Of a stretch of 12,684 bases of DNA, positions 1 through 7,655 are shown piece by piece. Location: positions 1-12,684 of the forward strand of contig DUZB01000071.1 of NCBI GenBank assembly GCA_013349725.1. The letters are read 5' to 3'. The stretch is from Deltaproteobacteria bacterium. Its GTDB lineage: Bacteria; Desulfobacterota; DSM-4660; Desulfatiglandales; Desulfatiglandaceae. A program made the position numbers and the translations under genes. Each line of letters begins with the position of its first letter. Within the stretch, counting starts at the first letter, position 1. The notes beneath the pieces were generated by a model that saw nothing but the letters and a program-made list of their open reading frames with translations, was not told the DNA's origin and searched no databases.

Positions 1-18
1 TAGGCTGTAAAAGAGTAA

Positions 19-42
19 GATTATGATTACGATTAAGATTAT
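19..42. repeat. GATTAN hexamer tandem repeat, four units
   Basis: Four consecutive hexamers read GATTAT, GATTAC, GATTAA and GATTAT. The 11-mer TAAGATTATGA consequently occurs twice, at 16-26 and 34-44. The repeat lies in the non-coding stretch downstream of the CNB-domain gene. No function can be assigned; it resembles a short degenerate microsatellite. The rest of 1-151 holds no open gene, and I see no convincing terminator for the minus-strand operon, only an A/T-rich run at about 125-138. Confidence 0.6.
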
Positions 43-151
43 GACCTTCCGAACGTACTCTCGACTAATTGGATCAAGTGGGCGAAATTAGAACCAAGCC
101 CAAAAAATCGGTATTCGCAGGGATTTAAAAAACTTTTTCGTCTTACTCCGG

Positions 152-640
152 TCAATCTGACTGAAAAAGCCGTTGGAGGTCCGGGTGATTCTCAATGACT
201 TTCAGCAACTGGTCGGTACGCCGCTCAAGGCGTCTTTTCAGGAGGCTGACAACGATTTTCATAACCCCGTAACGCATGTCGTGATCACGCTCCATCAGTT
301 CCTGAAATTTTCCTCCCTGAATCGCCATGATTTCACAAGGTTCCACACAAACAGCGTCGGAAGTATAAGCGGGATCTCCAAGGAGAGCCGACCACCCGAG
401 AGATCCTGCTGCCTTTATGGAACCAAGGGACACATTAATCCTTTCAGAAACCTTCATTTCCAGAACAATCTTTCCTTTCATCAACATGAAAAAAAAATCC
501 GCCTTTTCCCCTTGCCTGAAAATTTTTGCACCGTCACTGAACAATCGCATCTCAACAAATGGCAGCATCTTTCCCAACATCGTATCGGTCAGGTTCTCCA
601 GCAGAAAAATTTTTCTCAGATCATTAAACGTAACCATCAT
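152..640 (-). CDS. Stand-alone cyclic-nucleotide-binding (CNB) domain protein
   Basis: This 162-residue soluble protein is made almost entirely of one Crp/CAP-type CNB beta-roll (about residues 10-125) followed by a helix rich in Lys/Arg (about 126-147). No helix-turn-helix follows, so it is not a normal Crp/Fnr transcription factor; the segment LFSDGAKIFRQGEKADFFF is typical of the fold. The phosphate-binding cassette is degenerate. GSLGWSALL at 79-87 has Trp83 where cAMP binders have Glu, and Thr93 sits at the place of the conserved Arg. Canonical cAMP binding is therefore doubtful. It lies 22 bases after the third antiporter subunit and is probably the last gene of the Mrp operon, perhaps a sensor or regulatory subunit (inference). 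Two start codons are adjacent; the GGAGG is only two bases from the first ATG and five from the second, so the true start may be 637. Confidence 0.85.
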   Translation of the reverse strand: MMVTFNDLRKIFLLENLTDTMLGKMLPFVEMRLFSDGAKIFRQGEKADFFFMLMKGKIVLEMKVSERINVSLGSIKAAGSLGWSALLGDPAYTSDAVCVEPCEIMAIQGGKFQELMERDHDMRYGVMKIVVSLLKRRLERRTDQLLKVIENHPDLQRLFQSD

Positions 641-662
641 GTCCTCCGGAAAGACGATATTA

Positions 663-2435
663 TCACACCATCATAAAAACAAGGAAAATAGCGGCCACCG
701 CCACCCCTGCACTGATCCCGGCGGGCCAGTTCCCCTCCATGATATCGGCGTAAAGATTCAATTTTCTTATGCTCAAGCGCTCGTCCCTGAGCCCTGTTGC
801 AATCCAGAAACTGACCATTACGAGAAGGGCCCCCCTTGCTGCCACGTCTTTGGAAAGCCGGCATATCCAACCTGCGATCCCCTTGACGAAAATGAGATCG
901 CACCAGTGATTCAACCCGTTCAACCCCTTGTCCATTAAAAGAAAGAAGAGCCTTCCACCCTTGCGGTAAAACCAGTCTACATCCAGATTGATAGCCCTGA
1001 TTTCCGCAGGATAAATCCCGGCCAACAGAAGGAGCGTGAAGGCCAGGGCGGAAAAGAAAAGGAGTTGGGTCTGGCCCAGAATGTGCGGCGCCGTATAGGG
1101 AACATATTCAACCGGGTATGGCAGGATACTGTATAACGGGCCCGGAAAGGACCCGATAAAAATGCACAGGAATGCGGTAAGTCCCATGGCAAGCAACATG
1201 TGCAAAGGGGCTTCTTTCGGCCGCAGCCCGGAATCGTGGGAGAAAAAGGCGAAAAACGGAATTTTGATACCTGCATGGTGGAATACGCCGGCCGACGCGA
1301 AAAGCAGAATAAACCATATGACGCTCATATGCCCGCCGGCGGCGGCATCCATGACCATGGACTTGCTCACAAAACCGCTGAAGAAAGGAAAGGCGGAAAT
1401 GGAAGCGGCCCCCACCATGCAGAAAATACAGGTCAATGGCATGGTTCTGTAAAGGCCGCCCAGGTCCGTTGCGTTAATTTTACCGGTCCTGTACATCACT
1501 GCGCCCATGGACATGAAGAGGAGGGCTTTAAAAAGCACATCGTTAAAGGCATGGGCCACGGCCCCGTTAATCGCAAGTTCCGTTCCTATGCCGATCCCGC
1601 AAACCATGAAACCCACCTGGTTGATCAGGCTGTAGGCAAGTACCCTCCTGAGGTCGTTTTCAATGACCGCATAAAAGATGGGAAATCCGGCCATCACCGC
1701 GCCGATCCAGATGAGGGCCTCTGTCCCCGGGAAGGCCCTTGCGAGGGCATATACGGCCGCTTTGGTGGTGAAGGCGCTCAAGAAGATTGTCCCCGTAATG
1801 GTTGCTTCGGGATAGGCATCCGTTAACCAGGGATGGAAAAAAGGCCAGGCGCAGTTCACGCCGAATCCAAGAAATATGAGCCAGGTCCCCAATCCGTTCA
1901 GACCCAAAAAGCCAAACGCGATGGACCCTGTCTGGTTTACCTGGATGACAATACCGGCCAACAGGCAGAGGCCCCCGGCGGCATGCACCAACAGATAACG
2001 ATATCCTGCATCCAGGGCCGCTTTTGTCCTTCGCGCCCAGATGAGGAAAATGGAGGAGATGGTCAACATTTCCCAGAAGACGAAGAAGGAAAAAAAGTCT
2101 CCCGCGTAGACGACCCCCAGCGCACTTCCCGCGTACACCAGTCCGGCAGCATGCTGAATGCCGTCTTTCACATGAAGGGAGTACAAAATGGCAATGAAGG
2201 AGATCAGATGAAAGATGGTTCCAAAAACAAAACTGAGCCGGTCCATCCGGCAGAAAACCAGGGTGTAATCCAGAAAATGGACGGTACAGTGGTTGCCTTC
2301 CGGTATCTGGATCAGGTTCAGAAAGCCCACCACCGGAATCAGAAGCATGAAGACGCTTTTCCATTTTCCTTTGAAGAAAGGCGTAAGCATGGCCCCCAAC
2401 AGGAATATGACAGCCGGTGGCAATGTATCAATCAT
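663..2435 (-). CDS. Third antiporter-like subunit (NuoL/MrpD family, proton_antipo_M)
   Basis: This 590-residue polytopic membrane protein belongs to the NuoL/M/N-MrpA/D family of proton/sodium-translocating subunits. Family marks are Glu122 in FFVFWEMLT (TM5 glutamate), a TM7 segment ending in HPWLTDAY (His201), Lys225 in FTTKAAVY, the ENDLRRVLAYS loop (259-269), Lys303 in AHAFNDVLFKALLF and Lys358 in FFSGFVSKSM. At the TM7 position where relatives carry the key lysine, seven residues before His201, this protein has Asn194. The region after about residue 400 is longer than in MrpD and includes further hydrophobic segments and a soluble stretch, with a last TM near the C-terminus. Its ATG overlaps the end of the preceding small gene by eight bases, so translation is likely coupled. 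It may be an accessory channel or stator of the Mrp complex rather than a full pump (inference). Confidence 0.9.
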   Translation of the reverse strand: MIDTLPPAVIFLLGAMLTPFFKGKWKSVFMLLIPVVGFLNLIQIPEGNHCTVHFLDYTLVFCRMDRLSFVFGTIFHLISFIAILYSLHVKDGIQHAAGLVYAGSALGVVYAGDFFSFFVFWEMLTISSIFLIWARRTKAALDAGYRYLLVHAAGGLCLLAGIVIQVNQTGSIAFGFLGLNGLGTWLIFLGFGVNCAWPFFHPWLTDAYPEATITGTIFLSAFTTKAAVYALARAFPGTEALIWIGAVMAGFPIFYAVIENDLRRVLAYSLINQVGFMVCGIGIGTELAINGAVAHAFNDVLFKALLFMSMGAVMYRTGKINATDLGGLYRTMPLTCIFCMVGAASISAFPFFSGFVSKSMVMDAAAGGHMSVIWFILLFASAGVFHHAGIKIPFFAFFSHDSGLRPKEAPLHMLLAMGLTAFLCIFIGSFPGPLYSILPYPVEYVPYTAPHILGQTQLLFFSALAFTLLLLAGIYPAEIRAINLDVDWFYRKGGRLFFLLMDKGLNGLNHWCDLIFVKGIAGWICRLSKDVAARGALLVMVSFWIATGLRDERLSIRKLNLYADIMEGNWPAGISAGVAVAAIFLVFMMV

Positions 2436-2688
2436 AGTAATCCTCTCGCCGTTTCATCAGGGGTCGCAAGACATATTTTGCCACAATCACCAGGACCACG
2501 CAGGCCACAAATCCGTATACCGCATAAAATTCCGGCCATCCTTCGCACGGAAAATAGGGGTGCTTGCTCACGAACAGATCCAGGAAAAGCAGTACCATCA
2601 GGGATCCGTAAAAACAGCCTAAAAGAATTTTTACATTCTTCGGCTTATCGAAAAGATAGGTTTTTGAATCAGTGGGTTTCTCTTCCAT
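2428..2688 (-). CDS. Small two-TM membrane protein of the Mrp operon
   Basis: I chose a start giving 86 residues because GGGAGGGG lies five bases upstream of this ATG. An ATG further upstream (2715) overlaps the previous stop as ATGA but has no clear ribosome-binding site; it would add nine residues (MKRPAGRGI). Two hydrophobic helices are evident, about residues 19-40 (NVKILLGCFYGSLMVLLFL) and 54-75 (FYAVYGFVACVVLVIVAKYV), separated by a short loop HPYFPCEGWPE. The C-terminus is basic then acidic, ending KRREDYYD. I do not recognise a named family. The position between two antiporter subunits, and the eight-base overlap with the next gene, suggest a structural or assembly subunit of the same complex (inference). 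Confidence 0.75.
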   Translation of the reverse strand: MEEKPTDSKTYLFDKPKNVKILLGCFYGSLMVLLFLDLFVSKHPYFPCEGWPEFYAVYGFVACVVLVIVAKYVLRPLMKRREDYYD

Positions 2689-2711
2689 GATACCCCTCCC
2701 TGCGGGCCGTT

Positions 2712-2855
2712 TCATGTCATCGTTTTCAGAAGAATGACTCCCAGATACAGTGAAGCTACCGTAATGGCCACATAAAAGATGGACCGGTACGGAGGAACCG
2801 GCTCATGGGACAACTCCATTATTTCTTTGTGTTCGATCGCTTTGTCCGCATGCAT
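2712..2855 (-). CDS. Very small single-TM protein (47 aa)
   Basis: The start was set two bases after the stop of the second antiporter subunit, giving MHADKAIEHKEIM. A longer frame reading upstream to 2969 would sit wholly inside the preceding gene and looks spurious. The protein has a charged, probably cytoplasmic N-terminus with several His and Glu residues, a Pro-rich turn (PVPPYRS) and one hydrophobic helix at about residues 25-46. The upstream ribosome-binding site is weak, so it is probably translated by coupling to the preceding gene. I do not recognise the family. Given its location it may be a small accessory subunit of the antiporter complex, comparable in kind to single-TM subunits of respiratory complexes; this is inference from size and context only. 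Confidence 0.6.
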   Translation of the reverse strand: MHADKAIEHKEIMELSHEPVPPYRSIFYVAITVASLYLGVILLKTMT

Positions 2856-2857
2856 AA

Positions 2858-4336
2858 TTATTTCCCAAGGATATTGTTCACAGCCATGGTGGCAAGCTCC
2901 AGAAACGGCTGTGGGAAAAAGAAAAGGCCGAGGGTGACCAATGCCGTAATGGCAAGAGGAAGCACACAAAAGATGGGCGCCTCCCTCACGCTGTTTTCAA
3001 ACATGGATTCCTCGGGTGCACAGAAAAAGGCATTGTATACAACCGGCATGAAATAGGCCGCATTCAAAAAAGAACTGAATAGAAGGACCACAAGGATCGT
3101 CATCTGGTGCGCTTCCAGGGAACCCAGAACAAGATACCATTTGCTGATAAAGCCACCGCACGGGGGAAAACCGATAATGCTCAACGCCCCGATGAAGAAG
3201 GCGGCCATAGTGAGAGGCATTCTCCGTCCGATCCCCTTCATCTCGCTGACATTCTTTTTTCCGGTTGCGACAAAAATTGCGCCGGCGCAGAAAAAAAGCG
3301 TAATCTTTCCAAAGGCGTGCATGGCGATATGGAGCATCCCGCCTGTCATCCCTTTGGGGGAGAGCAGGCCGATACCGAGGACGATATAGGAAAGTTGAGC
3401 GATGGTTGAAAAAGCAAGGAGCCTTTTCAGGTTGTCCTGTGAAAGGGCAATCAATGATGCGATAAGAATAGTTGCCGACGCGACGAAAAGGATCACCGGC
3501 CCCAGATTGAGCGATCCCAGAAGATCCGTTCCGAACACTCCCGTAAGTACCCGGACAATACTGAAAGCCCCGACCTTGACTACGGCTACCGCATGCAGAA
3601 GCGCACTGACCGGAGTGGGGGCCACCATGGCTGCCGGAAGCCAGGAGTGAAAAGGCATGATCCCCGCTTTTGCAAAACCGAAAATAAACATGAGCATCAG
3701 GATGCCGATCAGGTGCCCCGACCCTTTTCCCGCCAGAAATCCCTGCCTTGAGAACTCCAGGGTACCGGCCAGGTCGTAGGAAATCAGCATGGCGGGGAGG
3801 AGAAAGCCGATCGATGTCCCAACGATATACAGGAGATACTTTCTTCCCGAACTTCGAGCCTCCAGATCCTGGTGATGGGTCACCAGCGGGTAGGTCGCCA
3901 GGGACAGCATCTCATAAAACAGATAGAGCGTCAGCAGATTGCCGGCAAAGGCCACGCCTATCGTAGCGGAAAGGGCCAGCGCAAAAAAGCAGTAATATCG
4001 CGTCTGTCCATGCTCATTGAGCCCCCGCATATACCCGATGGAGTATATGGTTGTGATAATCCACAAGGAAGAAGAAACGAGCGCAAAGAGCATTCCCAGG
4101 GCATCCACCCGGAAGGCGATTCCGATTCCAGGAATCACTTCATACACGTTACAGACGATTTCTTTTCCACTCAGGATGACGGGAGCCATGGAAACAACCA
4201 GCAGTAATTTCACGGCCCCGGCTAAAAAAGTCCATCCTTCCCGGATATTGGGTTTCCTGCTTAGGAGGAGAAACGGAACCACACAGAGGGAAACAAGAAC
4301 GGCTAACAGCGGTTTTATGGAGGATATGGTCTCCAT
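2858..4336 (-). CDS. Second MrpD/NuoN-like antiporter subunit
   Basis: This 492-residue polytopic membrane protein of the proton_antipo_M family has a size similar to MrpD/NuoM. It carries the full set of expected channel residues: Glu142 in LFYEMLSL (TM5), Lys223 in FGFAKAGIMPFHSWLP (TM7) with His230, Lys254 in AVVKVGAF (TM8), the loop DNLKRLLAFSTIAQL (301-315), Lys344 in HAFGKITLFF and Lys399 in GGFISKWY (TM12). It should conduct or pump H+ or Na+ across the cytoplasmic membrane within the Mrp complex. Its ATG overlaps the TAA of mrpD by one base (TAATG), a classic coupling arrangement. The two MrpD-like proteins are clearly distinct in sequence rather than a recent duplication. Which ion it moves cannot be read from the sequence. 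Confidence 0.92.
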   Translation of the reverse strand: METISSIKPLLAVLVSLCVVPFLLLSRKPNIREGWTFLAGAVKLLLVVSMAPVILSGKEIVCNVYEVIPGIGIAFRVDALGMLFALVSSSLWIITTIYSIGYMRGLNEHGQTRYYCFFALALSATIGVAFAGNLLTLYLFYEMLSLATYPLVTHHQDLEARSSGRKYLLYIVGTSIGFLLPAMLISYDLAGTLEFSRQGFLAGKGSGHLIGILMLMFIFGFAKAGIMPFHSWLPAAMVAPTPVSALLHAVAVVKVGAFSIVRVLTGVFGTDLLGSLNLGPVILFVASATILIASLIALSQDNLKRLLAFSTIAQLSYIVLGIGLLSPKGMTGGMLHIAMHAFGKITLFFCAGAIFVATGKKNVSEMKGIGRRMPLTMAAFFIGALSIIGFPPCGGFISKWYLVLGSLEAHQMTILVVLLFSSFLNAAYFMPVVYNAFFCAPEESMFENSVREAPIFCVLPLAITALVTLGLFFFPQPFLELATMAVNNILGK

Positions 4337-5823
4337 TATACAATCCCTTTCGGAATGGCAAACTGAATGATAAGCCTGACAAAGTCGGAGGTAAAAAACC
4401 CAAGGACAAAAAGCCCCGCCGCAACGATCAGAAGCGGAATCAGCGCGCTCAACGGGGCCTCATCGATGTTTTTCCCATGATGCCCATGGGCATGATCCTC
4501 GAAGGGTTCAAAATAGGTGATCTCAATAATCCTGAAAAAGAGAATCACATTCACAAGACTGCTGAACAGCAGAGCCACCATAAATTCGTAATGCCCGGAC
4601 TTGATGGCCCCGGAAATCAGGTACCATTTGCTGAAAAATCCGCAGGAGGGGGGAATGCCTATGATAGAGAGTCCTCCCGCCACAAAGGCCCACATGGTAA
4701 AGGGCATTTTACCAAATGCCCCGCTCAGATCTGCAAAGGCGTAGCTTTTCAATTTATAGACCAGATTCCCAACCGCCAGAAATACACACAGGGTCATGAC
4801 GGCATCGTTCATGATATGCAGGATGGCGCCCGTCAGGCCGTCACGGTTTCCAAGCCAGGCGCCACCCACCATATACCCGACTTCCGCAATGATGATGTAC
4901 GTCAGCATTTTCTTGAGATTGTTTTGTTGCAGGGCCAGGACAGCCCCCATGACGATGGCAATCACCGAAATCCACACGACGGAATCACTTACATCCAGGA
5001 TGCCAAAAACGTAGTAGGGCGTAAAAACGGTGAACATAAGGCGAATCATCACGTAGATCATCACCTTGGTCATGAGCGGAGCGATCAGACTGCTTGAAGC
5101 GGATGGGGCATAGGTGTAGGCATTGGGCAGCCATGCGTGAAGGGGGAAAAGACCCATCTTGATCCAGACACCTACCATGCAGATCACAAAGGCCGTGAGC
5201 ACCGCTCTGGAATCATACAGCGGAGGGAGTATCCGGGCGATATCCACCATGTTCAGCGAACCGGTGACGATATACAGATATCCTACCCCTAAGAGATAAA
5301 AGCACGCCCCGATCGTTCCCATGTAGAGGTAGTTGAGAGTAGCAAGAGGCGCCCGTTCCTCCCCCATTGCAATCAGCCCATAACCGGTGAGGGCGGCAAT
5401 CTCAAGGAGGACATACAGGTTAAAGGCATCCCCTGTAATCACAATGCCTAACAATCCGGTGAACATCAGCACGTACAGGGTGTAAAACGCCCCGATTTTC
5501 TCATCAAACTGATCTTCCACACTTCGTTTGCTTGCGATCAGATTTACTAGCGCCACAATGCAGATCACGGGCAGCACGAGCCCATTCAGGTAATCCACGT
5601 AGTAGGCAATGCCCCATGGCGGCGCCCATCCACCAAGGTAGTAATGGATCACCCCTTCCTTCATCACCCTCAGGAGAAGGGCCACCGAACACCAGGCTGA
5701 AACCGTCAGGGCCACAACCGCGATGGGGAAGCACCATTTGCGTTTTATCCACCCGGCAGCGCTGATCACAAAGGCTGCAAGCAAGGGCGTGACAAGAAGA
5801 AGTGCGGGATAGTGTTGGGTCAT
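4336..5823 (-). CDS. mrpD: Na+/H+ antiporter subunit MrpD (MnhD)
   Basis: This 495-residue membrane protein of the NuoM/MrpD family has about 14 hydrophobic segments. The TM5 glutamate is Glu141 (NLYVLLEIAAL), the TM7 lysine is Lys222 in WIKMGLFPLHAWLPNAY with His229, the TM8 lysine is Lys253 (PLMTKVMIY), and the TM12 lysine is Lys399 (CGFFSKWYL). The TM10 position that is Lys in the two sister subunits is Thr344 here (ILHIMNDAVMTLCVF). A short His-rich loop (HAHGHHGK) occurs near the C-terminus and could face the aqueous phase. The gene directly follows mrpC with an ATGA overlap, the usual C-D order of Mrp operons, which is why I give this copy the mrpD name. Confidence 0.93.
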   Translation of the reverse strand: MTQHYPALLLVTPLLAAFVISAAGWIKRKWCFPIAVVALTVSAWCSVALLLRVMKEGVIHYYLGGWAPPWGIAYYVDYLNGLVLPVICIVALVNLIASKRSVEDQFDEKIGAFYTLYVLMFTGLLGIVITGDAFNLYVLLEIAALTGYGLIAMGEERAPLATLNYLYMGTIGACFYLLGVGYLYIVTGSLNMVDIARILPPLYDSRAVLTAFVICMVGVWIKMGLFPLHAWLPNAYTYAPSASSSLIAPLMTKVMIYVMIRLMFTVFTPYYVFGILDVSDSVVWISVIAIVMGAVLALQQNNLKKMLTYIIIAEVGYMVGGAWLGNRDGLTGAILHIMNDAVMTLCVFLAVGNLVYKLKSYAFADLSGAFGKMPFTMWAFVAGGLSIIGIPPSCGFFSKWYLISGAIKSGHYEFMVALLFSSLVNVILFFRIIEITYFEPFEDHAHGHHGKNIDEAPLSALIPLLIVAAGLFVLGFFTSDFVRLIIQFAIPKGIV

Positions 5824-6230
5824 TTTTCCCTGATCCTGGCTAAAATTTCGTCCTCTTCAAGGGTCTTGTACCGTCTATAAATAAGGATAGCCAGGGACAG
5901 GGCCACCCCAAGGGTGGCCACGGAAACAACAATTGCCGTCAGCATGAGCACATGGGGAAGGGGATTGATGTAGTCTACGGCCTTTATCGCATGGGTTGCG
6001 GCGCCGGCGCCGCCTTCTCCGTGTACGTTTTGCAGGATGGGAATTGTCCCCCCCCACTTTGCACCTATGGAAACATAAAACAGGATGATTGCAGTCTGAA
6101 ATATATTCACACCGATGATTTTCTTGACCAGGTTGTTTTTGGCAATAATGGCATAGAACCCGATCATCATGAGCGTGATATAGATCCAGTAATTGTATTT
6201 GCCGATAATGGTCTGAATGATGTCAGGCAT
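5820..6230 (-). CDS. mrpC: Na+/H+ antiporter subunit MrpC (NuoK-like)
   Basis: This 136-residue protein has three membrane helices, at about residues 13-30, 37-56 and 91-118. It is the NuoK/MnhC homologue of the Mrp complex. Characteristic segments are NLVKKIIGVNIFQTAI (33-48) and NPLPHVLMLTAIVVSVA (89-105), which match the family's PLPQALVLTAIVI-type motif. A Gly/Ala-rich insert (HGEGGAGAATHA, 70-81) lies between helices two and three. The start is two bases after the mrpB stop, and the stop overlaps the mrpD start. It is a small membrane subunit needed for assembly and activity of the antiporter (family knowledge). Confidence 0.93.
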   Translation of the reverse strand: MPDIIQTIIGKYNYWIYITLMMIGFYAIIAKNNLVKKIIGVNIFQTAIILFYVSIGAKWGGTIPILQNVHGEGGAGAATHAIKAVDYINPLPHVLMLTAIVVSVATLGVALSLAILIYRRYKTLEEDEILARIREK

Positions 6231-6232
6231 TC

Positions 6233-7063
6233 CTAAAGTCCTTCCCTGTATCTGCCCGCCGATGAAACATTGCTGTATATCCAGATCATACTCCCCATCA
6301 CAGCAATTCCAACGCCCACCTCGACGATAAGTATTCCAAAAGACCGTGCGGAAACCGGATCAAGGGGAAGAATCTTTGAGAGAGCGCCGTAATCCAGAAA
6401 GTTCCCTCCAAGAAGCAGGCAGAGCGCTCCTGTTCCTGCATAGATGAAAACACCAACGGCACACAGAAGCCCGGCCCCCTTTTCACTGATTCTCGTGAGA
6501 GACGTTCGAAGATCGTGGGAGATGGCCAGAAGGATAATGCTCGAGCCCAGAATAACGCCTCCCTGAAACCCTCCCCCCGGGCTGTAATGACCGTGGGCGA
6601 TTACGTACAGTGCAAACAACTGGATAAAGGGAATCAGGAGTCGACATGCCGTGGTAATAATCAAATCCTGCGGGGTCCAGAGATTGTCAATCCGATCGAA
6701 TTCGCCCGTGGAATAGGAGATTTTTTCAACGCCCTTGATTCGAAGCGTAATGCCGGTCGCATTGTGTCGAAGCAGCCCTTCCTCATCGGTTTTCTTTTCG
6801 AAAACGCGCAACAGAAAAAAGCAGACGACTCCCGCCGAAAAAATAACCGTCGTTTCAAACATGGTGTCGAAACCACGATAATCCGCCAGGACCGCCGTCA
6901 CAATATTGGGAACGGAGGTATCCTCCATGGTCTTCTCAATATACCGAGTTGAAAGGTAGTTATTGGCGGGGGATGCAGGATCCCCCCAATCCGGAAAGTC
7001 GCCCGTGGCATAGATTAAAAGCAGACCGGTCAACCCTACAATAATAAGCCCGATTATTTTCAA
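6233..7063 (-). CDS. mrpB: Fused MbhE-like plus MrpB subunit
   Basis: This 276-residue membrane protein joins two normally separate parts. Residues 1-90 resemble archaeal MbhE, or the C-terminal tail of MrpA, with DYRGFDTMFETTVIF at 61-75 (Glu70). Residues from about 130 to 276 are a complete MnhB/MrpB domain with HGHYSPGGGFQGGVI at 157-171 and four predicted helices. A hydrophilic linker (about 90-130) connects them. MrpB alone is usually about 140 residues, so the length fits a fusion. The start codon is TTG (TTGA overlap with the stop of the upstream gene), supported by AGGAGG eight bases before it; no ATG fits as well. This subunit would supply part of the membrane scaffold of the antiporter. 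Confidence 0.9.
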   Translation of the reverse strand: MKIIGLIIVGLTGLLLIYATGDFPDWGDPASPANNYLSTRYIEKTMEDTSVPNIVTAVLADYRGFDTMFETTVIFSAGVVCFFLLRVFEKKTDEEGLLRHNATGITLRIKGVEKISYSTGEFDRIDNLWTPQDLIITTACRLLIPFIQLFALYVIAHGHYSPGGGFQGGVILGSSIILLAISHDLRTSLTRISEKGAGLLCAVGVFIYAGTGALCLLLGGNFLDYGALSKILPLDPVSARSFGILIVEVGVGIAVMGSMIWIYSNVSSAGRYREGL

Positions 7064-7305
7064 TCTTTGGTCCTCCTGGTTGTTCTGAAAACGGCCGCCA
7101 CGAAAAAGACAGTACTGACGCCCGCCCCCACTGAGGCTTCCGTAAACGCCACGTCAACCGCTCCCATGATTGCCCAGAGCAGGCACATCATAAAGCTATA
7201 GGCTCCAAAAAGAATCGCCGCCCCAAGCAGGTCCCTGATAGTGATGGCGCCCAGAGCCGCTATGACGACGAAAGCCAGAATGATCAAGTCCAGTTCCCAG
7301 GTCAT
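7060..7305 (-). CDS. DUF4040 / MbhD-like subunit (part of MrpA C-terminus)
   Basis: This 81-residue protein has three hydrophobic helices and the DUF4040 signature AVDVAFTEASVGAGVSTVFF (49-68), including Asp51 and Glu56. The same module is fused into the C-terminal half of MrpA in Bacillus-type operons and is a separate subunit (MbhD) in archaeal membrane-bound hydrogenase clusters. It starts at an ATG preceded by AGGAG, two bases after the mrpG stop, and overlaps the next gene by four bases. It probably helps form the ion path near the MrpA-like end of the complex (inference from family structures). A full-length MrpA is not present in this window. Confidence 0.88.
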   Translation of the reverse strand: MTWELDLIILAFVVIAALGAITIRDLLGAAILFGAYSFMMCLLWAIMGAVDVAFTEASVGAGVSTVFFVAAVFRTTRRTKD

Positions 7306-7307
7306 AT

Positions 7308-7634
7308 CTATCTCCTCTTATCCCCTTTCACCCAGGGGGCAAGCCCAGCCCGTACTCCTGCATCCACAATGCCGTGAATAGCCGTGGGACTGGAAATGAA
7401 AACGAAAACTACGATCAGGATAATCTTAACGCTGGTGAGAATGTTTGCGAGGGAAAAATGGTGAAGGTTAAAGAGCGCCAGGGCAAGCATCATGAGAAGG
7501 GAACCCATGGTATCCAGTTTGCCCGCAGGATGCAGGCGGGAATAGAAATCGGGGAAGCGAATGATGCCGACAGCCCCGCCGGCGAAAAAAACCAGACCGC
7601 ACACCAAAAGAAAAACAACCAGGATATCCAGCAA
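7308..7634 (-). CDS. mrpG: Na+/H+ antiporter subunit MrpG (MnhG)
   Basis: This 108-residue membrane protein has three helices. The MnhG/PhaG signature GIIRFPDFYSRLHPAGKLD lies at residues 23-41, followed by a hydrophobic helix and a third helix around IILIVVFVFISSPTAIHGI, whose SPTAIH stretch is also typical of the family. The start codon is TTG, preceded by GGAGG about five bases away; the first in-frame ATG would remove the first transmembrane helix and the family motif. The gene follows mrpF by 21 bases. It is a small structural subunit of the Mrp complex. Confidence 0.92.
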   Translation of the reverse strand: MLDILVVFLLVCGLVFFAGGAVGIIRFPDFYSRLHPAGKLDTMGSLLMMLALALFNLHHFSLANILTSVKIILIVVFVFISSPTAIHGIVDAGVRAGLAPWVKGDKRR

Positions 7635-7655
7635 AAGAACCTCCTGTTCCGGCAG

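Noticed and set aside
105..151. Rho-independent terminator after the CNB gene
   Set aside because: The minus strand has T-runs (TTTTTT twice) but no stem of useful strength before either.
1200..1826. Long open frames on the plus strand opposite the antiporter genes (also 1833-2690 and 4477-5097)
   Set aside because: They are antisense shadows of strongly recognisable membrane proteins, and their translations are hydrophilic, low-complexity mixtures with no family resemblance.
2856..2969. Longer N-terminal form of the 47-residue protein
   Set aside because: The extra 38 residues lie wholly within the preceding antiporter gene in another frame and look random; the ATG just after the stop is preferred.
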